DNA of 64,000 nt, taken from positions 1 to 64,000 of the forward strand of contig JAZRDT010000009.1 in the NCBI GenBank assembly GCA_045660385.1, given 5' to 3'. A model generated the notes under the pieces. That model worked only from the letters and a program-made list of their open reading frames with translations. It did no database searches and was not told the DNA's origin. This document shows, in pieces, positions 42,630 through 50,268 of this stretch; positions within the stretch are counted from its first letter, which is position 1, and every line of letters starts with the position of its first letter. Position numbers and translations under genes: made by a program. The stretch is from UBA1189 sp045660385. Lineage in GTDB: Bacteria > Bacteroidota > Bacteroidia > Bacteroidales > Bacteroidaceae.

Positions 42630-42663
42630 TTCTCTATTTAGTCTATCAGAATCCTCTAGATTT

Positions 42664-43164
42664 TTATCGTAAGTTGGGTGTTATCTCTAAGAACGAGGCG
42701 TTGAAGGTGAGGGGGAGAAGTTCGCGGGTACCTCCTTCGATGAGGTAGATGCCTTCGGTGCCATAGAGGAGGGTGCGGATGGGGTGATTGTAGCGTTGCT
42801 CGGTCTCGAGCATCACCTGGCGGCAGGCACCGCAGGGGACGATGGGGTTGGTGGTGAAGGCACCATCGGTGAAGGCAGCTATGGCAAGGGATACCACGGC
42901 TGTGTCTGGGTGTGTAGAGCCGGCGTAGAAGAGGGTGGTGCGCTCGGCACAGAGTCCCGAGGGGTAGGCGGCATTCTCTTGATTGGTTCCCGTGACCACG
43001 GTGCCATCGGCAAGCAGGACTGCAGCGCCCACGTGGAAGTGTGAGTATGGGGCATAGCTTCGCCGTGTAGCGTCCTTGGCGGCATCAATAAGTTGGCGAT
43101 CGGCGGCGGTGAGTTCATCGTAGGTGCATAGCACGTAGTGGCAGGTGTGGGTTAGGGGCTTCAT
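42664..43164 (-). CDS. cdd: Cytidine deaminase
   Basis: 166 residues, homotetrameric-type enzyme. Deaminates cytidine and deoxycytidine for pyrimidine salvage. Zinc site: Cys and catalytic Glu in SGLCAERTTL (about 71-80) and PCGACRQVM (about 109-117). NQENAAYPS binds the ribose. A promoter box lies 86 nt upstream at 43250-43257 on the minus strand; between them are short repeats (GAAAGTTGAAAGTTAG). Confidence 0.94.
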   Translation of the reverse strand: MKPLTHTCHYVLCTYDELTAADRQLIDAAKDATRRSYAPYSHFHVGAAVLLADGTVVTGTNQENAAYPSGLCAERTTLFYAGSTHPDTAVVSLAIAAFTDGAFTTNPIVPCGACRQVMLETEQRYNHPIRTLLYGTEGIYLIEGGTRELLPLTFNASFLEITPNLR

Positions 43165-43249
43165 TGGGGAGAATTGAAAGTTGAAAGTTAGCCGTCCGGT
43201 AGGTGACTGTTAACCGTTGACCATTGACTGTTGATAATCCTTAACAATG

Positions 43250-43257
43250 CAAAGTTA
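43250..43257 (-). promoter_or_regulatory. Promoter (-7 box) of cdd
   Basis: TAACTTTG on the minus strand, exact match. Confidence 0.6.
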
Positions 43258-43300
43258 CAAAAGAAAAAGGTAACTTGTTGCAGATGCGGAAGGTTTTTCG

Positions 43301-43308
43301 TATTTTTG
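43301..43308 (+). promoter_or_regulatory. Promoter (-7 box) of the GH73-LysM gene
   Basis: TATTTTTG, exact match, 32 nt before the ATG at 43341. Confidence 0.6.
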
Positions 43309-43340
43309 CATGGTTATAATACTAAAATAGATTGATTGTT

Positions 43341-44228
43341 ATGATAAAACGACTGATGGTAGGTATGGTGGCGCTCATGTTGGCAGTGGCTTCGCTGAGC
43401 GCGCAGAACACGGATTATGTGGCCTATATTGATAAGTATAAGGATATCGCTATAGAGCAGATGGAGAAATATCATATCCCTGCAAGTATCACACTGGCGC
43501 AAGCGTTATTGGAGTCAGGTGCAGGTAAGAGTGAATTGGCACAGCGCTCAAACAATCACTTTGGCATCAAATGCCATAGCTGGGATGGTGAGCGCACCTA
43601 TCATGACGACGATGAGGCCGGCGAGTGCTTTCGTGTGTACAAGAATGTTCGCGACTCGTACGAGGACCACTCGATGTTCTTGGCTACGGGTAGCAGATAT
43701 GCTTTCCTGTTCAAGTTTGACCACACGGATTATGTAAACTGGGCAAAGGGATTGAAACGTGCGGGATATGCTACGAGTCCGACCTATGCGGAGAAACTGA
43801 TTGGCATCATCGAATCGTATGGTCTTGACCGCTATGACCGTGCCGGCTATGGTGACGTGAAGGAAACGGAGGTACGCTATTTGGGTTCGCACGAACCGAT
43901 GCTAGCACACGACTTGGTGTATATAGTGACTCGCCAGGGCGATACGATGCAGGGCATTGCCGATGAGTTTGGTATCCCGCGTCGTAAGTTGATGCGCTAT
44001 AACGACCAACATAAGTATTATGTGCCTGCCAAGGGTGATATCTTGTACTTGCACCGCAAGTATCGCCGTGCGCGCAAGCCTAATATGCATCACGTGGTGG
44101 CCGAGGGGGAAAGCATGTATCTGATAGCGCAGATGTATGGTATCCGCCTGAGCAGTCTGTATCGTTTGAACGAAGCTGAGCCTGCTACTTTTGCTCCGAT
44201 GCCGGGCGATATCATTCGTTTGAGATAA
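43341..44228 (+). CDS. Exported GH73 N-acetylglucosaminidase with two LysM domains
   Basis: 295 residues from ATG 43341 with a signal peptide (MIKRLMVGMVALMLAVASLSAQ). The GH73 domain (about 25-165) has SITLAQALLESGAGKSELA with the catalytic Glu, then NNHFGIKCHSWDGERTYHDDDE and FLATGSRYAFLF. Two LysM modules follow (about 187-233, VTRQGDTMQGIADEFGIPRRKLMRYN; 248-293, VAEGESMYLIAQMYGIRLSSLYRLN) that bind peptidoglycan. It should cut glycan strands in the periplasm during growth or division. Single gene between its own promoter and a terminator. Confidence 0.9.
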   Translation: MIKRLMVGMVALMLAVASLSAQNTDYVAYIDKYKDIAIEQMEKYHIPASITLAQALLESGAGKSELAQRSNNHFGIKCHSWDGERTYHDDDEAGECFRVYKNVRDSYEDHSMFLATGSRYAFLFKFDHTDYVNWAKGLKRAGYATSPTYAEKLIGIIESYGLDRYDRAGYGDVKETEVRYLGSHEPMLAHDLVYIVTRQGDTMQGIADEFGIPRRKLMRYNDQHKYYVPAKGDILYLHRKYRRARKPNMHHVVAEGESMYLIAQMYGIRLSSLYRLNEAEPATFAPMPGDIIRLR

Positions 44229-44268
44229 CGATAACGTCGACGTTGATGAAGACTTTTTGTCTCCATAA

Positions 44269-44306
44269 AAAAAAGAGGAGGGCCACAGGGCTCTCCTCTT
44301 TTTTGT
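44269..44306. terminator. Bidirectional terminator between the GH73-LysM gene and rng
   Basis: AAAAGAGGAGGGCC (44271-44284) pairs with GGCTCTCCTCTTTT, one G-U, loop ACAG, A-run before and T-run after. Confidence 0.9.
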
Positions 44307-44319
44307 TAGGGTGGGGTGA

Positions 44320-45894
44320 TCACTTCATCTCTATCTCCTCTTTCATGTCGATCTCTTCGCCTTTGCTGTCGTAGAACTTATAGGCGAGCAAGGGCATGTC
44401 CTGATTGGGAGTGATGGTAATGCCGAAGCCATACTTCATCTTCCAATGCATTTTCATGGACAGGAGCCCTTGGTTGACATAGGCGGCAACGTAGGGATGA
44501 ATGTGTAGGTTGAATCTGCTTATCTTCAACTTGTTTACGAGGTAATCAATCTTGCTCTCCAGTGTGTCGGTGAAGAGGATGGAGGCCTTGATGGTGCCCT
44601 TGCCGAAGCATACGGGACATGTTTCCTCGACGGCGACATCCATGGCGGGACGTACGCGCTGGCGGGTAATCTGCATCAAGCCGAACTTGCTCAGCGGAAG
44701 TATGTTGTGCTTGGCACGATCGCGCTGCATGTTCTGACACATGCGCTCGTAGAGCTTCTGGCGATTCTCGGCCGTGTCCATATCAATGAAGTCGACCACG
44801 ATGATGCCTCCCATATCTCTGAGGCGTAGTTGGCGTGCGAGCTCGTCGGCAGCGCCGAGGTTGACATCGATGGCGTTTTCTTCTTGGTTGGTATTTCCTC
44901 TTGAGCGGTTTCCGCTGTTTACGTCCACTACGTGCAGCGCTTCGGTGTGCTCGATGACCATGTAGGCACCGCCACGGTAGGGTACGATGCGGCCAAACGA
45001 TGACTTAATCTGCTTGGTAATGGCAAAGTTGTCAAACATGGGAAGCGTACCTGTATAGTGCTTCACGATGTGTGCTTTGTCGGGGGCTATCAGTGCCACG
45101 TAGTTGCGTATCTCGTTGTATACGGTGTCGTCGTTGACGTAGATGGCTTCGTACGAGGGGTTGAAGAGGTCGCGCAACATGGCTACGGCACGGCTGTTCT
45201 CCTCGTAGATGAGTACGGGTGGCTTGTCGGCTTTTTGTACCTTGATGATAGCTTCTTCCCACTGTTTGACAAGAACTTTCAGTTCGGCATCGAGCTCAGC
45301 TACACGCTTGCCTTCGGCTACGGTGCGTACGATGACGCCGAAGTTCTTGGGCTTGATGCTTTGTATGAGTTGCTTGAGACGGGCACGCTCTTCGCCCGAC
45401 TTGATCTTGGATGATACGGAAACCTTGTCAGAGAAGGGTACCAGCACAATGAAGCGGCCTGCAAAGGAGAGGTCGGCTGTGAGGCGGGGACCCTTGGTGG
45501 ATATGGGCTCTTTGACCACTTGCACCATAATCTCCTGGCCGGTCTGCAGAATATTGGCGATACTTCCCTCCTTGGGGAGCTCGGGCTGGCCGGTCGATTT
45601 GGAGTAGGGAGCAAGTTTTTTCTTGTCGCTGATTACCTGCTTTACATACTTGTGGTAGCAGTTGTAGTGGCTACCCAAGTCTTGATAGTGAAGAAAAGCC
45701 TCTTTGCTCGAACCTACATCAACAAAGCATGCGTTGAGACCGGGCATAATCTTCTTAACCCGTCCCAAGTACATGTTGCCCACTGAGAACGACGCTTCAC
45801 GCTTCTCGCGCTGAAACTCCATCAGCACCTTATCTTCGGTTAGGGCGATGGTGATCTCATCGGGCTGTACATTGATAAATAATTCGCTTGTCAC
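44320..45894 (-). CDS. rng: Ribonuclease G (RNase E/G family)
   Basis: 524 residues. S1 domain at 35-125 (VGNMYLGRVKKIMPGLNACFVDVGSSKEAFLH), then the RNase H-like and catalytic DNase I-like part with GGIIVVDFIDMD (metal Asp residues) and the zinc-link cysteines CPVCFGKG near 405. Cuts single-stranded RNA during rRNA and mRNA maturation. The long C-terminal scaffold of RNase E is missing, so RNase G. It lies downstream of HU and the 30-residue basic protein on the same strand (127-nt gap with no clear promoter). Confidence 0.94.
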   Translation of the reverse strand: MTSELFINVQPDEITIALTEDKVLMEFQREKREASFSVGNMYLGRVKKIMPGLNACFVDVGSSKEAFLHYQDLGSHYNCYHKYVKQVISDKKKLAPYSKSTGQPELPKEGSIANILQTGQEIMVQVVKEPISTKGPRLTADLSFAGRFIVLVPFSDKVSVSSKIKSGEERARLKQLIQSIKPKNFGVIVRTVAEGKRVAELDAELKVLVKQWEEAIIKVQKADKPPVLIYEENSRAVAMLRDLFNPSYEAIYVNDDTVYNEIRNYVALIAPDKAHIVKHYTGTLPMFDNFAITKQIKSSFGRIVPYRGGAYMVIEHTEALHVVDVNSGNRSRGNTNQEENAIDVNLGAADELARQLRLRDMGGIIVVDFIDMDTAENRQKLYERMCQNMQRDRAKHNILPLSKFGLMQITRQRVRPAMDVAVEETCPVCFGKGTIKASILFTDTLESKIDYLVNKLKISRFNLHIHPYVAAYVNQGLLSMKMHWKMKYGFGITITPNQDMPLLAYKFYDSKGEEIDMKEEIEMK

Positions 45895-46021
45895 TTTTCT
45901 TGGGTTCTGATTAGTAAGTATTTACTATTTACTATCACATACATTTCTTAAATCACAAAGAACAAACCCAAAATAGCATTGCACATTCTGAAGTTTGTTC
46001 CTTGTATTGTTCAGCCAGAGC

Positions 46022-46114
46022 TTACTTCTTGCTCTTGTGTCTGTTCTTTCTCAGTCTTTTTTTGCGCTTATGAGTCGCCATTTTATGACGCTTATGCTTC
46101 TTACCGTTTGGCAT
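46022..46114 (-). CDS. 30-residue highly basic protein, bS22/AURKAIP1-COX24-like ribosomal protein
   Basis: ATG at 46114, TAA at 46022. 30 residues beginning MPNGKKHKRHKMATHKRKKR and ending HKSKK; about 60 per cent Lys, Arg or His and no acidic residue. The KRHKMATHKRKKRLRK core resembles the COX24/AURKAIP1 (mS38) motif, also found in mycobacterial bS22, small proteins that sit in rRNA grooves. Placed 32 nt after the HU gene on the same strand. Function as a ribosomal protein is an inference from composition, motif and small size. Confidence 0.75.
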   Translation of the reverse strand: MPNGKKHKRHKMATHKRKKRLRKNRHKSKK

Positions 46115-46146
46115 AGTCGGGAAAATTTATAGGTTAATACTCAAAA

Positions 46147-46422
46147 TTATTTCTTTACGTCAGCAGCAAATGTCTTTGCAGGCTTGAATGCGGGGATGTT
46201 GTGCTCGGGCACTACGATTGTAGTGTTCTTAGAGATGTTACGAGCAGTCTTCTGAGCTCTCTTCTTCAAGATGAAGCTACCAAAACCGCGCAAATATACG
46301 TTCTCCTCGTTGGTCAACGATTCCTTAACTACTTCCATGAAAGCTTCCACACACTTCAAAGCCTCGGCTTTGTCTACACCTGTCTTCTTGCTAATTTCGT
46401 TAACAACCTCAGATTTTGTCAT
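46147..46422 (-). CDS. hup: HU-family DNA-binding protein
   Basis: 91 residues, full-length HU. MTKSEVVNEISKKTGV helix, dimer core, and the beta-arm phrase VYLRGFGSFILKKRAQKTARNISKNTTIVVPEHNIPAFKPAKTF. The arm carries the RN(I/P) turn with Ile instead of the usual Pro. Nucleoid packaging. Own promoter at 46472-46479; probably co-transcribed with the 30-residue protein. Confidence 0.95.
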   Translation of the reverse strand: MTKSEVVNEISKKTGVDKAEALKCVEAFMEVVKESLTNEENVYLRGFGSFILKKRAQKTARNISKNTTIVVPEHNIPAFKPAKTFAADVKK

Positions 46423-46471
46423 TTTTTCTTAATTTTATTGTTTTACAATTTGTTCGTTTCATTTCGGGTTG

Positions 46472-46479
46472 CAAATATA
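46472..46479 (-). promoter_or_regulatory. Promoter (-7 box) of hup
   Basis: TATATTTG on the minus strand, exact match, 49 nt before the start. Confidence 0.65.
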
Positions 46480-46564
46480 GAGTTTTTCTCGTTTCTAAAA
46501 AAATATATTTACCTATTTTTTTTGTAAATGGCTCACTTTGTTTGTTATGTCTCTGCTTTTTGCC

Positions 46565-46572
46565 TATTTTTG
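46565..46572 (+). promoter_or_regulatory. Promoter (-7 box) of mutY
   Basis: TATTTTTG, exact match, 29 nt before the ATG at 46602. Confidence 0.6.
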
Positions 46573-46601
46573 TAGCATAAATTAACCTTTGTATTAAAAA
46601 A

Positions 46602-47648
46602 ATGGACGAAATTTGTGGACCTCTCTTCGAATGGTATGATAAGCATAAACGCAATCTCCCGTGGCGGGATACGCGTGTACCTTATTATATATGGATATCT
46701 GAGGTTATACTACAGCAGACGCGTGTGGCGCAAGGGTATGACTATTTCGTCCGTTTCATCGAACATTTTCCTACTGTAGAGGAGTTAGCTGCCGCACCCG
46801 AGGATGAGGTGATGCGCCTGTGGCAGGGCTTGGGCTATTACTCGAGAGCACGCAACTTGCATGCTGCGGCCAAACAGTTGGTGGCATTAGGGGTGTTTCC
46901 CTGCACTTATGAGGGGATACGCGAACTTAAGGGAGTGGGCGACTATACGGCGGCGGCGATTGCTTCGTTTGCCTTCGATGTGCCCAAAGCTGCGGTAGAT
47001 GGCAATGTATGCCGTGTGTGGGCGCGTTTGTTTGGCATTGATGTGCCCATTGATACGGCGCGTGGCAAGCAACAGATAACGGAGGTGGCACAGGCACTGA
47101 TGCCTGTGGAGTATGCGGCTAAATATAACCAGGCGGTGATGGAGTTTGGTGCACTGCAGTGTACGCCTCAGTCGCCCCGATGCGACGAGTGCCCTTTGGC
47201 GCATAAGTGTGTGGCGCTAGCTACGGGCAGGGTGGGTGAATTGCCGATGAAATCGCATAAAACGAAGGTGGTGCCGCGCTATATGTCCTATTTATATATA
47301 CACAATGGTAGAGAACTGTTGTTGCATAAGCGCACGGCAAATGATATCTGGCTCAATCTGTATGAACTTCCTTTGATTGAGACTCCTTCTCCGATTGGTC
47401 CGGAGGATATTTTTCGTGTCCCTGACTTCATGGCTTGGCATGCCATGCTGCCCGATGCGGTGTATGAGGGAGCTACTGGCACGGTGAAACATGTGTTGTC
47501 GCACAGGGTGTTGCACACTATATTCTACGAACTTGTGGTGAGTGGACCTTTGCCTTGTCCCGAGGGGTTCGTAGTGGCGCCCTTTGTGGAGCTGGAACAC
47601 TATGCACTCCCGCGACTGATAGAGAAATACCTAGAGGAAAAAATCTGA
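46602..47648 (+). CDS. mutY: A/G-specific adenine DNA glycosylase
   Basis: 348 residues. Removes adenine opposite 8-oxoguanine. EVILQQTRV with the catalytic Glu, helix-hairpin-helix LKGVGDYTAAAIASF, catalytic Asp in KAAVDGNVCRV, and the Fe-S loop CTPQSPRCDECPLAHKC with CX6CX2CX5C spacing. The C-terminal NUDIX-like domain (about 230-348) that recognises 8-oxoG is present. ssb follows after 69 nt with its own -7 box. Confidence 0.96.
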   Translation: MDEICGPLFEWYDKHKRNLPWRDTRVPYYIWISEVILQQTRVAQGYDYFVRFIEHFPTVEELAAAPEDEVMRLWQGLGYYSRARNLHAAAKQLVALGVFPCTYEGIRELKGVGDYTAAAIASFAFDVPKAAVDGNVCRVWARLFGIDVPIDTARGKQQITEVAQALMPVEYAAKYNQAVMEFGALQCTPQSPRCDECPLAHKCVALATGRVGELPMKSHKTKVVPRYMSYLYIHNGRELLLHKRTANDIWLNLYELPLIETPSPIGPEDIFRVPDFMAWHAMLPDAVYEGATGTVKHVLSHRVLHTIFYELVVSGPLPCPEGFVVAPFVELEHYALPRLIEKYLEEKI

Positions 47649-47679
47649 CGGTGATGCGTCGGATGTTAGAAAAAATGAC

Positions 47680-47687
47680 TAACTTTG
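47680..47687 (+). promoter_or_regulatory. Promoter (-7 box) of ssb
   Basis: TAACTTTG, exact match, 30 nt before the ATG at 47718; it also argues against the longer ssb start at 47685. Confidence 0.65.
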
Positions 47688-47717
47688 AAGTCGGAACAAT
47701 CCTATAATTATATAACC

Positions 47718-48140
47718 ATGTCAGTAAATAAGGTAATATTGATCGGTAACGTGGGTCGTGAGCCCAACGTGCGCTATTATGATCGCGAACAGGCAGTGGC
47801 AAGTGTTACGTTGGCAACCACAGAACGCGGATATCAGTTGCAGAATGGTACACAGGTACCCGACCGTACGGAGTGGCACAATCTCGTGTTTTGGGGCGGA
47901 ATTGCCAAAACGGTAGAGAAATATGTGCACAAGGGCGACAAACTCTATGTCGAGGGTACACTTCGTAGCCGCTCGTATGACGACAAGAACGGGGTGAGCC
48001 GCACCATCGTGGAAATTTATGTAAATAATATGGAGATGCTTTCGCGCAATCCGCAACAGGGTGCTGCCGCTACTACTCCGTCGGCAACGCAGAATCCTAC
48101 GGTGGCATCGGGCCAGTCAGTTGACCAGCCTCCTTTCTAA
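47718..48140 (+). CDS. ssb: Single-stranded DNA-binding protein
   Basis: 140 residues from MSVNKVILIGNVGREP. OB fold to about 108 with EWHNLVFWGGIAKTVEKYVHKGDKLYVEGTLRSRSYDDKNG; a Gln/Ala/Ser/Thr-rich tail ends in DQPPF. The tail lacks the usual acidic DDxPF run but keeps a PF-type end for partner binding. Eleven further codons are open upstream but overlap the promoter box. Confidence 0.95.
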   Translation: MSVNKVILIGNVGREPNVRYYDREQAVASVTLATTERGYQLQNGTQVPDRTEWHNLVFWGGIAKTVEKYVHKGDKLYVEGTLRSRSYDDKNGVSRTIVEIYVNNMEMLSRNPQQGAAATTPSATQNPTVASGQSVDQPPF

Positions 48141-48164
48141 TATAATAGGTTGTACTGGGAAATA

Positions 48165-48821
48165 ATGCCGCTATATACTCATTGCATCTTTGAGGACGGA
48201 GGCATCGCCATATGGCACATCGAGGAGAGTACCGAGGTGTTGTATGCCTTGCTGGGGACTACGCGTTATGATGATGCCTTGGCAACCATCAGTCATGAGG
48301 CACGCCGTGCCGAGTGGCTAGCTGTACGTGTGCTCATAGCGCAACTGTTGGGGGCCGACAAGGAGGTGCTCTACCAGACTTCGGGGCGGCCCTATCTTGC
48401 CGATGGAAGCTACTACATCAGTATCTCGCACACTAAGGGCTATGTTGCCATTGCCTATCATCGTTCATCTCCTATAGGGGTCGATGTCGAGCAGATAGCC
48501 TCGCGGGTGGAACGCATTGCATTTCGTTTTACTCATCCCGACGAGGCTGCCTATATTGATGGATGCGATACTAAACGACGTCTGATGTATTGGCTCATCA
48601 ACTGGTCGGCCAAGGAGACGTTGTACAAGGTCTCTAACAATAGTGCTGCGGCAGAGTTTCGGGAGGCTTTTCGCATAGCACCCTATGAATTGTCTCAGCT
48701 GGGAACGCTTGATGTTCAGTGTTTTGCATACACGGATGACGCTTTGCCGATGTGTGTGCACTATCGTGTGTTCCCTGATATTGTATGTACGTGGGTCGTG
48801 GTGAGCGATGAAGTAAATTGA
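48165..48821 (+). CDS. 4'-phosphopantetheinyl transferase family protein
   Basis: 218 residues from ATG 48165; the five codons before it would need a TTG start. Sfp-type: YYISISHTKGYVAIA with the CoA-binding His, IGVDVEQIASR with the Mg Asp and Glu, and NWSAKETLYK with the catalytic Lys. Moves phosphopantetheine from CoA to a carrier protein. Follows ssb by 24 nt, so probably co-transcribed. The carrier protein served is not in the window. Confidence 0.86.
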   Translation: MPLYTHCIFEDGGIAIWHIEESTEVLYALLGTTRYDDALATISHEARRAEWLAVRVLIAQLLGADKEVLYQTSGRPYLADGSYYISISHTKGYVAIAYHRSSPIGVDVEQIASRVERIAFRFTHPDEAAYIDGCDTKRRLMYWLINWSAKETLYKVSNNSAAAEFREAFRIAPYELSQLGTLDVQCFAYTDDALPMCVHYRVFPDIVCTWVVVSDEVN

Positions 48822-48853
48822 CGATTCAGTTTGCAGAGCAAAGTTTTTTGTCT

Positions 48854-48861
48854 ACTTTTGC
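48854..48861 (+). promoter_or_regulatory. Promoter (-7 box) of rfbC
   Basis: TACTTTTG, exact match, 26 nt before the ATG at 48888. Confidence 0.65.
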
Positions 48862-48887
48862 ACTGAAAAAAATAAGATTACATCAGA

Positions 48888-49436
48888 ATGGAATATATAT
48901 CTACAGCCATCGAAGGCGTATATTTGATTCGTCCTCGTGTGTTTAATGATGCACGTGGCTATTTTATGGAGGCATTCAAGCAAGAGGAGTTTGATGCCAA
49001 TGTGTATCCGGTGAAATTTGTGCAGGACAACGAATCGATGTCATCCTACGGCGTGCTTCGTGGCTTGCACTATCAGAAAGGAGAGTGGAGTCAGGCTAAG
49101 TTGGTGCGCGTAATCAAGGGCCGTGTGCTCGATGTGGCTGTAGATATGCGCAAGTCGTCGCCCACCTTCGGCAAGTATGTGATGGCTGAACTTAGCGAGG
49201 ATAACAAGATGCAATTTTTCATCCCCCGTGGTTTTGCTCATGGATTTCTGGTGCTGAGCGACGAGGCAGTATTTACCTATAAGGTGGATAATGTGTATGC
49301 TCCGCAGGCCGAGGCTTCGGTGCTGTTCTCCGACGAGGAGATTGGTATTGAGTGGCCTATTGCGGCAGAGGAAATGAGACTCTCGCCTAAGGATATGGCA
49401 GCAGTACCCTTCAGTCGGGCCGAGTACTTCGACTAA
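48888..49436 (+). CDS. rfbC: dTDP-4-dehydrorhamnose 3,5-epimerase
   Basis: 182 residues, cupin fold. Third step of dTDP-L-rhamnose synthesis for surface polysaccharides. Motifs: IRPRVFNDARGYFMEAF, FVQDNESMSSYGVLRGLHYQKG with the catalytic His, VRVIKGRVLDVAVDMRKSSPTFGK with the catalytic Asp nearby, and FIPRGFAHGFLVLSD. rfbA, rfbB and rfbD are not here, so the pathway genes are split on this chromosome. Confidence 0.96.
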   Translation: MEYISTAIEGVYLIRPRVFNDARGYFMEAFKQEEFDANVYPVKFVQDNESMSSYGVLRGLHYQKGEWSQAKLVRVIKGRVLDVAVDMRKSSPTFGKYVMAELSEDNKMQFFIPRGFAHGFLVLSDEAVFTYKVDNVYAPQAEASVLFSDEEIGIEWPIAAEEMRLSPKDMAAVPFSRAEYFD

Positions 49437-49453
49437 ATGGCAATTGATAAATT

Positions 49454-49484
49454 AAGAGACGGACTCAGAATCCGTCTCTTTTAT
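49454..49484. terminator. Bidirectional terminator between rfbC and sod
   Basis: AAGAGACGGA (49454-49463) pairs with TCCGTCTCTT (49471-49480), loop CTCAGAA, then TTAT. Perfect 10-bp stem. Confidence 0.85.
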
Positions 49485-49502
49485 TTGCATCAGAGTTTTC
49501 TG

Positions 49503-50108
49503 TCATAGCGGTAATCGACTCTCGATGACGTCCCAATTCATGATTTCCCACAACGTATCGAAGTGGACTTTCTTGTCGAAGGCATAGTCGAGATACCAAC
49601 TATGCTCCCAGCAGTCGATACCTAAGATGGGTGTCATGCCACGTCGCCATGGGTTGCCTCCACCGCTCTCTTTTACGATGGTCAAGCGTCCTTCGGTGTC
49701 CATCGCTAGCCATACCCAGCCGCTGCCAAAGACGCTCATGGCGGCTTCGCTCATCTGTTTCTTGAATGCCTCCATGCCTCCGAAATGGAAGTTGATGGCG
49801 TTGGTGAGACGTCGACCAGGCGCCTTGTATTGTGCTGTGGGGATGAATTGCTCAAAGTATAGTTTGTGATTCATGACCTGTCCGGCATTGTTGTAGATAG
49901 GGCCATCGGCAGCTTGCTGTACAATCTCTTCTACCAGCAAACCTTCGTATTCGCTTCCGGGAATCAGTTTGTTGAGGTTGTTGACGTAGGCTGCAAAGTG
50001 CTTGCCATGGTGGTTCTCAATGGTGGCCTTGCTGATGACGGGCTCTAAGGCATGCGAGGGGTAGGGAAGTACGGGCAGCGTGTAGGCTGTAATGCGGGTT
50101 GTTGACAT
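49503..50108 (-). CDS. sodB: Superoxide dismutase, Fe/Mn family
   Basis: 201 residues from ATG 50108 (MSTTRITAYTLPVLPY); the frame is open further up to 50231 but that part crosses the terminator of the next gene. Metal ligands: His in ENHHGKH, His in MNHKLYFEQF, Asp and His in DCWEHSWYLDY. FGSGWVWL and GGGNPWRRG are typical of the Fe or cambialistic type seen in Bacteroides. Protects the cytoplasm from superoxide, alongside the superoxide reductase encoded at 59527. Confidence 0.93.
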   Translation of the reverse strand: MSTTRITAYTLPVLPYPSHALEPVISKATIENHHGKHFAAYVNNLNKLIPGSEYEGLLVEEIVQQAADGPIYNNAGQVMNHKLYFEQFIPTAQYKAPGRRLTNAINFHFGGMEAFKKQMSEAAMSVFGSGWVWLAMDTEGRLTIVKESGGGNPWRRGMTPILGIDCWEHSWYLDYAFDKKVHFDTLWEIMNWDVIESRLPL

Positions 50109-50210
50109 AATGAGGATGGATAAAAGAGTTGTAAACATATTGCTAATGATATATGTGCTTATAACCCCTTCCAGTGTGTAATGTTCAACAATGTGACAAT
50201 TATTGGCTAA

Positions 50211-50242
50211 AACAAAACAGGAGCACGTCATAGCGTGCTCCT
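50211..50242 (-). terminator. Terminator of the GH43, FKBP, esterase operon
   Basis: Perfect 9-bp stem AGGAGCACG (50219-50227) and CGTGCTCCT (50234-50242). On the minus strand it is followed by GTTTTGTTTTAG, so it acts leftward, 27 nt after the GH43 stop. Confidence 0.8.
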
Positions 50243-50268
50243 GCGATTTATCTGTTGAGGAGGAAAAG

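Larger units (their letters stand above)
42181..42663. other. Long structured region upstream of grpE
   Basis: 483 nt without a credible gene. Contents from left to right: TTACTGACACGAT twice (42209-42221 and 42292-42304), the first inside TGACACGATGTCA; hairpins CCTTGCCACAAGG (42244-42256) and ATATCCTTACGGATAT (42270-42285); GCCAATTTGGC (42307-42317); a cluster of GCTTGTGA/TCACAAGC octamers (42401-42480); hairpin GGATGCGATTCAGCATC (42495-42511); and an exact minus-strand -7 box at 42622-42629. Read leftward this would be a leader of about 430 nt for grpE, or it hides a small RNA. Confidence 0.5.

Noticed and set aside
42453..42641. 62-codon plus-strand ORF in the grpE upstream gap
   Set aside because: No domain, AT-rich random-like sequence, and it runs over operator-like repeats.
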